Positions 1-8,911 of a stretch of DNA of 12,127 bases are shown in pieces. Numbering within the stretch: position 1 is the first letter of the stretch; each line of letters begins with the position of its first letter. The position numbers and the translations under genes are program-made. Origin of the DNA: Acholeplasmatales bacterium. GTDB lineage: Bacteria > Bacillota_I > Bacilli_A > Acholeplasmatales > Anaeroplasmataceae. Under the pieces are notes generated by a model. The model had not been told where the DNA came from, made no database searches, and worked only from the letters and a program-made list of their open reading frames with translations. The stretch lies in contig JAILPD010000119.1 in NCBI GenBank assembly GCA_024690445.1, positions 1 through 12,127 on the forward strand. The letters run 5' to 3'.

Positions 1-1
1 T

Positions 2-1300
2 CATTTATATAATTCAACATCAAAGGCACAACGTGAACAAGTATTTAAAAAATCTAAAGAAGAAATCTTAGATATCGCAGTTGAAGGTGCTAAATTATTA
101 GTATCATTAGCAGCTGAAACAAAAGGTAACTTCTTCTATGAGTATTCACCTGAATCATTTACAGGTACTGAAATGGATTACGCACTTGATGTATGTAATG
201 CTGTAATTGATACATTTAAGCCAACTCCAGAAAGAAAGCTAATCATTAATCTTCCAGTAACAGTTGAAATGAGTTTACCACATGTATATGCTTCTCAAAT
301 TGAATATTTTGATAAGAATTTACATAATAGAGATTCAGTAATTATCTCAACTCATCCACACAATGATAGAGGTACTGGTGTTGCTTGTGCTGAGCTTGCA
401 CAATTAGCTGGTGCTGATAGAGTTGAAGGTACATTATTTGGAAATGGTGAACGTACAGGTAATGTTGATATTGTAACATTAGCTTTAAATATGTATACCC
501 ATGGCATTGACCCTGAATTAGATTTTTCTAATTTACCAGAAATTCAAAAGTTATATGAATCAGTAACAGAGATGAAGGTTTATGACCGTTCTCCTTATGC
601 TGGTAAGTTTGTATTCGCAGCATTCTCTGGTTCTCACCAGGATGCAATTTCAAAAGGTATTAGATACCATAGAGCTAATAAGTTAACAACATGGAGTGTT
701 CCATATCTTCCAATTGATCCAAAGGATGTATCTAGAGAATATTCTGCCGATGTAATTAGAATTAATTCACAATCTGGTAAGGGTGGTATTTGTTACATTC
801 TTGAAACTAACTTCGGTTTAGATATTCCAACTAAGATGAGAGAAACTGTTGGTTATTTAGTAAAAGATGTATCTGATAAGGAACATAAAGAATTAACACC
901 TAATGATGTTCAACAAATATTTGTTGAAAACTTCGTTAATTTAACTAAGCCACTTGAATTAGTTGAATATCATTTCATTAGAGAAGGTCAAACATTCAAA
1001 GTAATGATTTCTACTAAATTTGATGGTAAGGAAAATAATAATTTAGCTGAGGGAACAGGTAGATTAGATGCAGTATCAAATGCATTAAAGAAAGCTTATA
1101 ATTTAGATTACACATTAACTAATTATTCTGAGCATTCTTTAGATTCTACTTCTCGCGCTGAGGCCGCTGCCTATGTATCAGTTAAGTTTGGCGATAAGGA
1201 ATATTGGGGTACTGGTATTCATGAAGATATCATTTGTGCATCTATTTATGCATTAGTATCTGCAATCAATAATTATTTTAATCATAAGGATGAAGAATAA
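2..1300 (+). CDS. leuA: 2-isopropylmalate synthase, long LeuA type, 5'-truncated by the window edge
   Basis: This enzyme condenses acetyl-CoA with 2-oxoisovalerate, the committed step of leucine synthesis, in the cytoplasm. The reading frame is open from base 2, giving 432 visible residues; an internal Met at 173 is not the start, because the family pattern HLYNSTS...QRE and YSPESFTGTE lies upstream of it. Roughly the first 120 residues are missing, judged from the usual length of about 550. The TIM-barrel metal site HPHNDRG is at fragment residues 118-124, followed by VEGTLFGNGERTGNVD, a strong signature of LeuA as opposed to CimA or homocitrate synthase. The last 120 or so residues form the C-terminal LeuA regulatory domain (GTGRLDA; GTGIHEDI), the usual site of leucine feedback inhibition. 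The gene is convergent with the ilv/leu operon and separated from it by the lipoprotein pair, so it is transcribed independently. Confidence 0.95.
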   Translation, partial: HLYNSTSKAQREQVFKKSKEEILDIAVEGAKLLVSLAAETKGNFFYEYSPESFTGTEMDYALDVCNAVIDTFKPTPERKLIINLPVTVEMSLPHVYASQIEYFDKNLHNRDSVIISTHPHNDRGTGVACAELAQLAGADRVEGTLFGNGERTGNVDIVTLALNMYTHGIDPELDFSNLPEIQKLYESVTEMKVYDRSPYAGKFVFAAFSGSHQDAISKGIRYHRANKLTTWSVPYLPIDPKDVSREYSADVIRINSQSGKGGICYILETNFGLDIPTKMRETVGYLVKDVSDKEHKELTPNDVQQIFVENFVNLTKPLELVEYHFIREGQTFKVMISTKFDGKENNNLAEGTGRLDAVSNALKKAYNLDYTLTNYSEHSLDSTSRAEAAAYVSVKFGDKEYWGTGIHEDIICASIYALVSAINNYFNHKDEE

Positions 1301-1314
1301 TTAAATTAAAAATT

Positions 1315-1362
1315 AAAAAAGCACGAGCAATATTGGATACCCAATACAATCGTGCTTTTTTT
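1315..1362. terminator. Bidirectional intrinsic terminator between leuA and the lipoprotein genes
   Basis: The outer 12-bp stem AAAAAAGCACGA (1315-1326) pairs with TCGTGCTTTTTT (1350-1361). An inner stem TATTGG/CCAATA (1331-1336, 1341-1346) closes on the loop ATAC. The A-run on the left and T-run on the right mean the hairpin is followed by U residues in both directions, so it can end leuA (+) and the lipoprotein transcript (-). Its right end touches the stop codon of the downstream lipoprotein gene at 1361. Confidence 0.9.
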
Positions 1363-1903
1363 ATATTATATCTTTCACTTCTATCTCACCATTTTCAATA
1401 GATAAGTAAACTATCGTCTCATAGCCTTTTAAGACAGTATCATATACTTTTAATGTATTGCCAAATCTTAATTCGATATTACTTGCATCAACATTACTTA
1501 TATCAACAGCCTCTAAAAGTTCCTCATATGTAACAAATCCAATAACAGAAAACTCCTCTTCTGCTTGATTTGATGTAGAAACTATCGCATTTATTCTAGG
1601 TTTTTTTACCCTTACATCTCCAACAACAATATCACAATAAGCCTCAACCTCAAAATCTCTAGTTTCACCAGAATCAGTTCCAACTAAAACTCTAATATTA
1701 GATTCATAAGAAAGCTTATGAAAATAGTTAGTTAAAGTTACTGGAGGCTTCACAAATGAATAATTATCATCATTTATTTTTTTATATTCTAATACAGGAT
1801 TTGGGCTATACTTTCTACTAATTGGTTCCCTATCTTTACATCCAATTAATGTAATTGTAGCTAGTATAAAACCAACAAATAATAATATTTTTTTGAATTT
1901 CAT
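1361..1903 (-). CDS. Putative lipoprotein of unknown function (second gene of a paralogous pair)
   Basis: This gene encodes 180 residues. The N-terminus MKFKK is followed by a hydrophobic stretch (residues 6-21) and the lipobox LIGC with Cys22. This is a type II signal peptide, so the mature protein should be lipid-anchored on the outer face of the membrane. I recognise no domain. The mature part resembles the upstream neighbour: shared blocks include KPxVxLxN, YxSNIxxLVGT, YCxIV, and a C-terminal block from ELRFG to the end in which 23 of 37 residues are identical. The start is supported by AGGA at 1911-1914, 7 nt before ATG. It lies 27 nt after the stop of its paralogue and is probably co-transcribed from the promoter at 2555-2582. 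The charged, mixed beta-like sequence has no visible catalytic motif; a binding or surface role is only a guess. Confidence 0.85.
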   Translation of the reverse strand: MKFKKILLFVGFILATITLIGCKDREPISRKYSPNPVLEYKKINDDNYSFVKPPVTLTNYFHKLSYESNIRVLVGTDSGETRDFEVEAYCDIVVGDVRVKKPRINAIVSTSNQAEEEFSVIGFVTYEELLEAVDISNVDASNIELRFGNTLKVYDTVLKGYETIVYLSIENGEIEVKDII

Positions 1904-1930
1904 ATTCTTTTCCTACATGTAATAATACTT

Positions 1931-2515
1931 TTAATTAATTCTTTTAACTCCTATTTCACCAGTTCTGACAGATAAATATGCGATGGTTTCTTCACCACTT
2001 AAAATAGTTCCATACATATTTAAGGTACAACCAAATCTTAATTCTACATCATCTGACCAAATACCAGCAACATGAATGACTTGTTTCAATTTATCAAAAG
2101 AAACAGTCCCATCAAGTTCAGCTTCAGAAATAACATATCCATCATTATTAGAAGATAAAGGTATAAGTTCACTTGTTTCATAGGAAGTTTCGACATTACA
2201 ACTAACAGTTTCCGCCACAATATTGCAATAAAATGATAAATCCCATGATTTATAATTTGTGCTTGTTGTTCCAACAAGAGCTTTAATATTAGAATGATAT
2301 GTTATTTTATCGTAATTATTAATAAGACTTACCTCAGGCTTATAAAATTGATAAAACTCATCATTTATTGAAACTACGTTATTTCCAGTTAATTCATTTA
2401 CATATTCGTATTCAAGTGGTTCTTTATCATCAACCACTTCTTGTCCAGAACAGCTAAGTAAACAAAATGTTGCAAATATTAAATTTGATCCCAGTAGAAC
2501 CTTCTTGAAACTCAT
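1931..2515 (-). CDS. Putative lipoprotein of unknown function (first gene of a paralogous pair)
   Basis: This gene encodes 194 residues with a signal peptide MSFKK plus a hydrophobic segment and the lipobox LLSC, Cys22 being the predicted lipidation site. GAGG lies 6 nt before the ATG. It is a diverged duplicate of the gene that follows it. In the central block beginning KPEVSL, 14 of 25 positions match, and in the C-terminal block 23 of 37 match. It is longer mainly through an insert after the lipobox and another near residues 110-125. The mature protein has Cys in YCNIV (also present in the paralogue), a second Cys in VSCNVE and a third in FGCTL; the last two are absent from the paralogue, so a private disulfide is possible. 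It has its own promoter just after the ilvB terminator, so it is unlikely to belong functionally to amino acid synthesis. No family is recognised. Confidence 0.85.
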   Translation of the reverse strand: MSFKKVLLGSNLIFATFCLLSCSGQEVVDDKEPLEYEYVNELTGNNVVSINDEFYQFYKPEVSLINNYDKITYHSNIKALVGTTSTNYKSWDLSFYCNIVAETVSCNVETSYETSELIPLSSNNDGYVISEAELDGTVSFDKLKQVIHVAGIWSDDVELRFGCTLNMYGTILSGEETIAYLSVRTGEIGVKRIN

Positions 2516-2554
2516 GTTTTACCTCTTCTAACCTAACTTGTATCAACTAAAATT

Positions 2555-2582
2555 ATTATATCATCAAAAAGTGTTTTTTCAA
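2555..2582 (-). promoter_or_regulatory. Sigma-A-type promoter with extended -10 for the lipoprotein pair
   Basis: On the minus strand, the -35 box TTGAAA (2582-2577), a 16-nt spacer and the -10 box TATAAT (2560-2555) are seen. The -10 is preceded by TGA, giving the extended form TGATATAAT. Transcription would start near 2548, leaving a leader of about 30 nt before the ATG at 2515 that carries the GAGG ribosome site. The -35 box overlaps the T-run of the ilvB terminator. Confidence 0.8.
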
Positions 2583-2608
2583 AAAAAAGATAGGATTAAT
2601 CCTATCTT
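2581..2608 (-). terminator. Intrinsic terminator of the ilv/leu operon
   Basis: A perfect 22-bp palindrome at 2587-2608 forms a 9-bp stem around a TTAA loop. On the minus strand it is followed by a run of eight T (2588-2581, partly shared with the stem). It begins 10 nt after the ilvB stop codon. In the opposite direction the T-tract is interrupted, so it should act mainly on the operon. Confidence 0.85.
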
Positions 2609-2618
2609 CTTTATTATT

Positions 2619-4298
2619 CTACTTTAATAACATATCATCAATTGGCTTACCAGGAGCAACCATTGGTAATACTTTTTCGTCTGTTTCAACAATAGCGTTA
2701 ATTAAGGCAGGTCTTCTATTCTTTACAGCCTTAGTTACAGCATCTAAATAAGTATCTCTAGTGTTAGCGTAATAATAATCAACACCAACAGCCTTAGCTA
2801 ATGCTTCATAATCTAATACTGTATCTAGAATAGTTTGTGAATATCTCTTTCCGTAGAAAGCAGTTTGCCACTGACGAACCATACCTAATACACCATTATT
2901 AGCTACAACTACTACGATAGGTAAATTATATTTAGAAACTGTTAATAATTCATTGAAATTCATTCTAAATGAACCATCACCAGAAATATTAAATACTACC
3001 TTATCTGGATTTCCGATTTGAGTACCAATTGAAGCACCCATACCAAAGCCCATTGTTCCTAAACCACCAGATGTAATTAATCTATTTGGCTTAGTATATT
3101 TGAAGTATTGGGCAGCCCATAATTGATGTTGACCTACTTCTGTACAAATATAACAATCTCCACCAGTTACTTCATTGATAGCCTCCATGAAATATCTAGG
3201 TTTTAAGCTTGATGAAATTTGATTTTCTGCGAAAATATTCTTCCAAGAATCAACTAATGATGTCCAAGCTGGATTCTTCTTTGGCTTTAAATATTTCTTA
3301 ACTCTAGCAAAGAAATCCTTTAAATCCATAACAACAGCAACATCATCCTTGATATTCTTATCAATTTCAGCTTGATCAATATCAACATGAACAATCTTAG
3401 CATTTTCAGCGAAATGCTTATGATTTGATAATACTCTATCTGAGAATCTTACACCAAGTGCAAGTAATAAATCACAATCAACAACACATCTATTTGAAGC
3501 TACAGTACCATGCATACCAACTAAACCTGTAGATAATGGATTAGTTTGATCAAAGGCACCAACACCCATTAATGATGTACATGTTGGAATATCCATCATA
3601 GTAGCGAATTCATTTAATTCATCACTAGAGTTAGAACGGATAATACCACCACCAGCATAAATAAATGGCTTTTTAGATTCATTTATTAGCTTAGCTACTT
3701 CCATGATTACATCTTCAGATACTTCCTTAATTGGCTTAACTTTATCCTTCTTTAAAGGATCGATATCAGCCTTTTCATATTCACATAAATTAGTAGGGGC
3801 TGTTACATCCTTTAAGATATCAATTAGTACTGGACCAGGTCTTCCTGATCTTGCAATTCTAAATGCTTCTCTAAATGTAGGAGCTAAGTCATTTATATCC
3901 TTTACAATATAATTGTGCTTTGTAATAGGCATTGTAATACCAGTGATATCAATCTCTTGGAATGAATCTCTACCAAATAAATTATTAGGTACATTACCTG
4001 TAATAGCAACTAGAGGAACTGAATCCATATATGCTGTTGCAATACCAGTTACTAAGTTAGTAGCTCCAGGTCCTGATGTTGCAAGACATACGCCGACCTT
4101 ACCAGTAGATCTTGCATAGCCATCAGCGGCATGGGCAGCACCCTGCTCGTGGCTAGTTAAAATATGTCTAATTCTATCAGAATTTTTATATAGTTCATCA
4201 TAAATGTTTAGGACAGCACCACCTGGATAACCAAAGATAGTATCTACGCCTTGTTCAACCAAACATTCAACAATAATTTGTGAACCACTAATTTTCAT
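2619..4298 (-). CDS. ilvB: Acetolactate synthase (acetohydroxyacid synthase), large catalytic subunit
   Basis: This is the thiamine diphosphate enzyme that joins two pyruvates to 2-acetolactate (valine, leucine) or pyruvate with 2-oxobutyrate to 2-aceto-2-hydroxybutyrate (isoleucine). The product is 559 residues, a normal length. The N-terminal pyrimidine-binding domain carries the catalytic Glu51 in TSHEQGAAHAADGYAR. RFSDR at 284-288 matches the RF(D/S)DR motif of FAD-containing biosynthetic enzymes rather than catabolic acetolactate synthases. The C-terminal domain has the ThDP/Mg motif GDGSFRMN (440-447) ending in NN (467-468), then MVRQWQ. I chose the ATG at 4298, not an in-frame one at 4337, because AGAGGTG sits 6 nt upstream, homology begins at MKISGSQ, and the longer start would run back into ilvD. 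It is the last operon gene, 19 nt after ilvD, and needs the regulatory subunit IlvN encoded about 7.3 kb upstream. Confidence 0.96.
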   Translation of the reverse strand: MKISGSQIIVECLVEQGVDTIFGYPGGAVLNIYDELYKNSDRIRHILTSHEQGAAHAADGYARSTGKVGVCLATSGPGATNLVTGIATAYMDSVPLVAITGNVPNNLFGRDSFQEIDITGITMPITKHNYIVKDINDLAPTFREAFRIARSGRPGPVLIDILKDVTAPTNLCEYEKADIDPLKKDKVKPIKEVSEDVIMEVAKLINESKKPFIYAGGGIIRSNSSDELNEFATMMDIPTCTSLMGVGAFDQTNPLSTGLVGMHGTVASNRCVVDCDLLLALGVRFSDRVLSNHKHFAENAKIVHVDIDQAEIDKNIKDDVAVVMDLKDFFARVKKYLKPKKNPAWTSLVDSWKNIFAENQISSSLKPRYFMEAINEVTGGDCYICTEVGQHQLWAAQYFKYTKPNRLITSGGLGTMGFGMGASIGTQIGNPDKVVFNISGDGSFRMNFNELLTVSKYNLPIVVVVANNGVLGMVRQWQTAFYGKRYSQTILDTVLDYEALAKAVGVDYYYANTRDTYLDAVTKAVKNRRPALINAIVETDEKVLPMVAPGKPIDDMLLK

Positions 4299-4304
4299 AG
4301 TAAA

Positions 4305-4311
4305 CACCTCT
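4305..4311 (-). promoter_or_regulatory. Ribosome binding site of ilvB, decides the start
   Basis: AGAGGTG on the minus strand lies 6 nt before the ATG at 4298, between the ilvD stop and ilvB. This favours the 559-residue product over the 13-residue N-terminal extension that the longer open frame would allow. Confidence 0.8.
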
Positions 4312-4317
4312 CTTATA

Positions 4318-5976
4318 CTAGTCTTTAAATACCGCACCTGTTGAAGCTGATGTTACTAGCTGTGCATATCTCTTTAAGTAGCCCTTTACTTCCTTCTTTG
4401 GTAATTGGAAGTTAGCCTTACGCTTTGCTAATTCTTCATCAGATACTAATAAATTAATCTTACATTCGATAATGTCGATTTCAATTAAATCGCCATCTTC
4501 TACTAAACCAATTAAACCACCTTCTGCAGCCTCAGGTGAAACGTGACCAATTGAAGCACCACGTGTCGCACCAGAGAATCTACCATCAGTGATTAATGCG
4601 CAATCCTTATCAAGACCCATACCAGCGATTCTAGATGTAGGAGCTAACATTTCTCTCATACCTGGACCACCCTTAGGACCTTCATAACGAATTACTACAA
4701 CATCACCCTTAGAAATCTTTCCACCATCGATAGCAGCAATTGCCTCTTCCTCTGAATTATAGCACTTAGCAGGACCTGTATGCTTAAGCATTTCAGGAGC
4801 TACAGCTCCACGCTTAACAACACAACCATTTACTGCTAAATTACCCTTTAATACAGCAATACCACCAATCTTAGAATATGGATTATCAATAGTTCTAATG
4901 ATTTCAGGGTTCTTATTAAATGCAAATTCAATATTTTCTCTAATAGTTTTACCTGTTACTGTAGGTAAATCTAAATTTAAAGCATTAATCTTAGATAATT
5001 CCTTCATAACAGCAGGAACACCACCAGCCTCATTTAAATCCTCCATATATGTAGGACCTGCAGGAGCTAAATGACATAAATTTGGAGTACGAGATGAAAT
5101 CTCATTTGCGATATCTAAGTCAATATGAACTCCAGCTTCATGTGCAATTGCAGGTAAATGAAGCATAGTATTTGTTGAGCAACCAAGTGCCATATCCATA
5201 GTTAATGCATTAATAAATGCCTTTTCAGTAAGGATATCTCTAATCTTAATATCCTTCTTTACCATATCCATAATAGCCATACCTGAGTATTTAGCATTAC
5301 GAATACGAGCAGCATATACTGCAGGAATAGTACCATTTCCTGGTAATGCAATACCTAATACTTCACACATACAGTTCATTGAGTTAGCTGTATACATACC
5401 AGAGCATGAACCACAACCAGGACATGAATTATTTTCCCATTCCTTTAATTCTTTTTCATCTATCTTTCCAGAATTGAATTTACCTACTGCTTCAAATGTA
5501 GATGATAATGAAGTCTTATGACCATTCATTCTACCAGCAAGCATTGGTCCACCTGAGCATACAACAGTAGGTAAATTAATACGACAAGCACCCATTAACA
5601 TACCAGGTACAATCTTGTCACAGTTTGGAATTAATACTAAACCATCAAGTGCATGTGCAAGAGCCATACATTCTACAGAATCAGCTATTAATTCTCTTGT
5701 TACTAATGAATATTTCATTCCGACATGACCCATGGCAATACCATCACAGACTCCAATTGCAGGAATCTCAATTGGTGTACCACCAGCCATAAGAATTCCT
5801 CTCTTTACAGCATCTGCAATTTTATCCAGCCACATATGACCTGGTACTATTTCTGACTTAGCACAAACAACACCAATTAGTGGTCTATCAATTTCTTCAT
5901 CAGTTAAACCTAATGCCTTAAATAAGCTTCTATTAGGTACTCTTTCAAAGCCTTTCTTTACTGCATCACTCTTCAT
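4318..5976 (-). CDS. ilvD: Dihydroxy-acid dehydratase
   Basis: This Fe-S and Mg-dependent enzyme dehydrates 2,3-dihydroxy-isovalerate and 2,3-dihydroxy-3-methylvalerate to the 2-keto acids of valine/leucine and isoleucine. It has 552 residues, typical length. Family landmarks are GVCDGI (Cys77, Asp78, a metal ligand position), [10 protein letters not shown] (Cys119, Asp120, Lys121) and [18 protein letters not shown] (from 185), which supply the cluster-binding cysteines and the Mg site. The C-terminal part has [11 protein letters not shown] and GHVSPEA, both diagnostic of IlvD/Edd, with the overall sequence fitting IlvD. The start at 5976 is preceded by AAGGGGTG ending 5 nt upstream. It lies 41 nt after leuB and 19 nt before ilvB in the same transcript. 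The product is expected to be cytoplasmic and oxygen-sensitive if it carries a [4Fe-4S] cluster; the cluster type cannot be told from sequence alone. Confidence 0.96.
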   Translation of the reverse strand: MKSDAVKKGFERVPNRSLFKALGLTDEEIDRPLIGVVCAKSEIVPGHMWLDKIADAVKRGILMAGGTPIEIPAIGVCDGIAMGHVGMKYSLVTRELIADSVECMALAHALDGLVLIPNCDKIVPGMLMGACRINLPTVVCSGGPMLAGRMNGHKTSLSSTFEAVGKFNSGKIDEKELKEWENNSCPGCGSCSGMYTANSMNCMCEVLGIALPGNGTIPAVYAARIRNAKYSGMAIMDMVKKDIKIRDILTEKAFINALTMDMALGCSTNTMLHLPAIAHEAGVHIDLDIANEISSRTPNLCHLAPAGPTYMEDLNEAGGVPAVMKELSKINALNLDLPTVTGKTIRENIEFAFNKNPEIIRTIDNPYSKIGGIAVLKGNLAVNGCVVKRGAVAPEMLKHTGPAKCYNSEEEAIAAIDGGKISKGDVVVIRYEGPKGGPGMREMLAPTSRIAGMGLDKDCALITDGRFSGATRGASIGHVSPEAAEGGLIGLVEDGDLIEIDIIECKINLLVSDEELAKRKANFQLPKKEVKGYLKRYAQLVTSASTGAVFKD

Positions 5977-6017
5977 ACAAACACCCCTTATTAATAATAT
6001 ATTATTTTAAACTTAAA

Positions 6018-7115
6018 TTACTTTAAAGCAGCAACAACTAAGTCGCCCATTTCCTTTGTTCCAACAATCTTATCAGCTGGAGTATCCTTAGACTTGATAT
6101 CACCAGTTCTCCAACCAGCATCTAATACAGCATTAACTGCCTTATCGATAGCATCTGCTTCCTTCATTAAACCTAATGAATATCTAAACATCATAGGAAC
6201 AGATAAGATAGTTGCAAGTGGGTTAGCAAGATTCTTACCAGCGATATCTGGTGCTGAACCATGAATTGGCTCATATAAGCCAAGCTTAGAAGCACCTAGT
6301 GATGCTGAAGCTAACATACCAATTGAACCAGCAACTTGAGATGCTTCATCAGTTAAGATATCACCAAAGATATTAGATGTTACGATAACATCAAATTGTC
6401 TTGGATTTCTAACTAATTGCATAGCTGCATTATCAACATACATATCAGATGTTTCAACATCTGGATAATCTGCCTTAATTCTTTCAAATACTGCTCTCCA
6501 TAATCTAGATGACTCAAGTACATTAGCCTTATGTACGCAGCATAATCTCTTTTGTCTCTTTTGAGCAGCTTCAAAACCAGTACGTAAAATTCTTTCGATT
6601 TCATATACTGAATATTTCTCTAAATCTGAAGCCCAGCAATCTGGCTTAGTTGGGTTATAAGCAGGTGAATTTGCCTTTTCACCAAAGTACATACCACCAG
6701 TTAATTCACGAACAACTAAAATATCTAAACCTTCACCAATGATTTCAGGCTTTAATGGTGAAGTATGTTGTAATTGCTTATAAAGTACTGCAGGTCTTAA
6801 GTTAGCATATAACTTTAACGCACCACGAATACCAAGTAATCCCTTTTCAGGTCTATCACCATTTGTTAAATGATCCCACTTAGGACCACCAACAGCACCT
6901 AATAATACTGCATCTGATGCTAAAGCTGCATCAATTGTATCTTGAGGTAATGAAGTACCATCCATATCAATGGCGATACCACCCATTCTCTTTTCAATGA
7001 TATTGAACTTATGACCATAGATTTCACCAATCTTGTTCATAACCTTTACTGCTTCTCTAACGATATCTGGACCAATACCATCGCCAGGTAAAGTTACAAT
7101 ATTAAATTCTGCCAT
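6018..7115 (-). CDS. leuB: 3-isopropylmalate dehydrogenase
   Basis: This NAD-dependent enzyme oxidatively decarboxylates 3-isopropylmalate to 2-oxoisocaproate (leucine). With CimA in the operon it probably also converts 3-methylmalate to 2-oxobutyrate for isoleucine. It has 365 residues, the normal length. Visible motifs are LPGDGIGP near the N-terminus, RELTGGMYFG (136-145), VHKANVL (194-200, catalytic Lys195), and the isocitrate/isopropylmalate dehydrogenase signature NIFGDILTDEAS (248-259) with metal-binding Asp252 and Asp256. YEPIHGSAPDIAGKN (281-295) is the adenine-binding region typical of NAD-using LeuB. AAAGGAG at 7128-7134, inside the end of leuD, is 12 nt before the ATG. Only 1 nt separates it from leuD, suggesting translational coupling. 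Confidence 0.96.
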   Translation of the reverse strand: MAEFNIVTLPGDGIGPDIVREAVKVMNKIGEIYGHKFNIIEKRMGGIAIDMDGTSLPQDTIDAALASDAVLLGAVGGPKWDHLTNGDRPEKGLLGIRGALKLYANLRPAVLYKQLQHTSPLKPEIIGEGLDILVVRELTGGMYFGEKANSPAYNPTKPDCWASDLEKYSVYEIERILRTGFEAAQKRQKRLCCVHKANVLESSRLWRAVFERIKADYPDVETSDMYVDNAAMQLVRNPRQFDVIVTSNIFGDILTDEASQVAGSIGMLASASLGASKLGLYEPIHGSAPDIAGKNLANPLATILSVPMMFRYSLGLMKEADAIDKAVNAVLDAGWRTGDIKSKDTPADKIVGTKEMGDLVVAALK

Positions 7116-7116
7116 A

Positions 7117-7629
7117 TTACTTTAATTCTCCTTTAATCTTGTTAATTAAACCACCCTTAGCAATGATGTTTTGCATAAATGGTGGGAATGGTGCTGCTTG
7201 GAATGAATGACCAGTTGATTCATTAGTGATAACACCAGTATCAAAATTAACAGAAACAACATCGCCATCCTTAATATCATCAACAGCATCTGGACATTCC
7301 ATAATTGGAAGACCAATGTTAATTGAATTACGATAGAAAATTCTTGCAAATGTCTTTGCAATAACACATGAAACACCACAAGTCTTAATAGCAAGTGGAG
7401 CATGCTCTCTTGATGAACCACATCCAAAGTTCTTATCAGCAACTAAGATATCACCAACTTGTACTCTTTGTGCAAAAGGCTTCTTTCCAGCGTTAATATC
7501 CTGCTTAGAATCCTCCATGCAGTGAGATGCTAATTCCTTTGGATCTGAAGTATTTAAATATCTTGCTGGAATGATAACGTCAGTATCGATATCAGAACCA
7601 TACTTTAAAACTGTACCCTTAGCATTCAT
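7117..7629 (-). CDS. leuD: 3-isopropylmalate dehydratase, small subunit
   Basis: This is the swivel-domain partner of LeuC; together they isomerise 2-isopropylmalate to 3-isopropylmalate and, in the citramalate route, citramalate to 3-methylmalate. It has 170 residues, usual for the stand-alone small subunit of the clostridial/archaeal type. Motifs: [15 protein letters not shown] (13-27), the substrate loop with YLNT typical of LeuD, and [12 protein letters not shown] (67-78), the conserved aconitase swivel motif. The ATG at 7629 is chosen over an in-frame one at 7677 because GGAGG lies 9 nt upstream and because the longer version would add 16 unrelated residues encoded within leuC. It begins 1 nt after the leuC stop and ends 1 nt before leuB. 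Confidence 0.95.
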   Translation of the reverse strand: MNAKGTVLKYGSDIDTDVIIPARYLNTSDPKELASHCMEDSKQDINAGKKPFAQRVQVGDILVADKNFGCGSSREHAPLAIKTCGVSCVIAKTFARIFYRNSINIGLPIMECPDAVDDIKDGDVVSVNFDTGVITNESTGHSFQAAPFPPFMQNIIAKGGLINKIKGELK

Positions 7630-7630
7630 C

Positions 7631-8908
7631 TTACTTTTCCTCCATATAATCTCTTGGGTCTGCAATATAACCAGCAATTGCAGATGCAGCTGCTGTTGCA
7701 GGTGAAGCTAAATAAACTTCACTATCAACATGACCCATACGTCCTACGAAATTACGATTTGTAGTTGAAACACATCTTTCGCCAGCTGCTAAGATACCCA
7801 TATGACCACCTAAACATGGACCACATGTAGGAGTTGAAACAGCACAACCAGCCTCAACTAAATCTTGAACGATATTTTCCATAATTGCTTGTAAATAAAT
7901 CTTTTGTGTGCCAGGTAATACAATACAACGTACATTCTTGTTTACCTTCTTACCCTTTAAGATATCACGAGCAATTCTTAAATCTTCCATACGACCATTT
8001 GTACAAGAACCAATTACAACTTGGTCAATCTTTGTTTCCTTACATACCTTTTCATCTACAGTATGTGCATTTTCAGGTAAATGAGGGAATGCAACTGTTG
8101 GCTTAATCTTTGATAAATCAATATCATAAACAGCATCATACTCTGCATCTGCGTCAGCCTCATAAACTCTAGGAGTCTTTGTTGAATGCTCCTTGCAGTA
8201 AGCTAATGTTAATTCATCTACAGCGAAGATACCATTCTTAGCACCAGCCTCAATAGCCATATTAGCCATAGAGAATCTAGAATCCATAGATAGATACTTT
8301 AAACCATCTCCTGAGAATTCCATAGACTTATATAAAGCACCATCAACACCAATCATACCAATGATGTGTAAGATTACATCCTTACCAGAAATACCAAATG
8401 CAGGCTTTCCTGTTAAATTAAACTTTAATGCAGTTGGAACCTTAAACCAAGCCTTACCTGTAGCCATACCACAAGCTAAGTCAGTTGAACCAACACCTGT
8501 AGAAAATGCACCAAGTGCACCATATGTACAAGTATGAGAGTCAGCACCAATAGTTAAATCACCAGTTACAACTAGACCCTTTTCAGGAATAATTGCATGC
8601 TCAATACCCATTTGTCCAACTTCCATATAATTTGTTAAATCTTGAGCATGAGCAAATTCTCTAATGAACTTACATTGCTCTGCGGATTTAATATCCTTAT
8701 TTGGTGTAAAGTGATCTGGTACGATAACTACCTTATCCTTATCAAATACCTTATCAACACCAATCTTATTAAACTCCTTAATTGCAACTGGAGTTGTAAT
8801 ATCATTACCATGAACTAAGTCAAGATTTGCTTCAATTAGCTGTCCTGCTTCTACGTAATCTAAGCCAGCATGTGCAGCTAAGATTTTTTGACTCATTGTC
8901 ATTCCCAT
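7631..8908 (-). CDS. leuC: 3-isopropylmalate dehydratase, large subunit
   Basis: This is the catalytic [4Fe-4S] aconitase-family subunit acting with LeuD. It has 425 residues, the length of the shorter (about 420 residue) LeuC class found in Clostridia and archaea rather than the roughly 465-residue enterobacterial form. The cluster cysteines are Cys302 in VIGSCTNGR and Cys362/Cys365 in [12 protein letters not shown]. Other family features are DHFTPNKD (65-72) and [15 protein letters not shown] (121-135). The N-terminus [15 protein letters not shown] has three candidate ATGs; the first is preferred because AAAGGGGG lies 11 nt upstream and because MGMTM starts are common in the family. It starts 3 nt after cimA. 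Its place right behind cimA suggests it serves both the isoleucine and leucine branches. Confidence 0.96.
   Translation of the reverse strand: MGMTMSQKILAAHAGLDYVEAGQLIEANLDLVHGNDITTPVAIKEFNKIGVDKVFDKDKVVIVPDHFTPNKDIKSAEQCKFIREFAHAQDLTNYMEVGQMGIEHAIIPEKGLVVTGDLTIGADSHTCTYGALGAFSTGVGSTDLACGMATGKAWFKVPTALKFNLTGKPAFGISGKDVILHIIGMIGVDGALYKSMEFSGDGLKYLSMDSRFSMANMAIEAGAKNGIFAVDELTLAYCKEHSTKTPRVYEADADAEYDAVYDIDLSKIKPTVAFPHLPENAHTVDEKVCKETKIDQVVIGSCTNGRMEDLRIARDILKGKKVNKNVRCIVLPGTQKIYLQAIMENIVQDLVEAGCAVSTPTCGPCLGGHMGILAAGERCVSTTNRNFVGRMGHVDSEVYLASPATAAASAIAGYIADPRDYMEEK
7639..7643 (-). promoter_or_regulatory. Ribosome binding site of leuD, decides the start
   Basis: GGAGG on the minus strand, within the last codons of leuC, lies 9 nt before the ATG at 7629. 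It supports the 170-residue LeuD and points to translational coupling with leuC. Confidence 0.8.
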
Positions 8909-8911
8909 AAT

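Noticed and set aside
3703..4119. Open frames on the + strand (about 70 residues each) opposite ilvB
   Set aside because: They are antisense shadows of a clearly coding gene, with no ribosome sites or recognisable protein features. The same applies to the + frames at 7885-8106, 9138-9332, 10841-11041 and 11260-11511.
4299..4337. N-terminal extension of IlvB beginning MRYLKTS
   Set aside because: It overlaps the end of ilvD, has no family homology, and a good ribosome site precedes the later ATG at 4298.
5993..6006. 14-bp AT-only palindrome AATAATATATTATT between leuB and ilvD
   Set aside because: It is built only of A and T in an AT-rich gap, too weak for a terminator and expected by chance; the nearby -10-like sequences lack a convincing -35.
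7630..7677. N-terminal extension of LeuD beginning MLVILQ
   Set aside because: It lies within leuC coding sequence and adds residues unlike the family; GGAGG supports the ATG at 7629.
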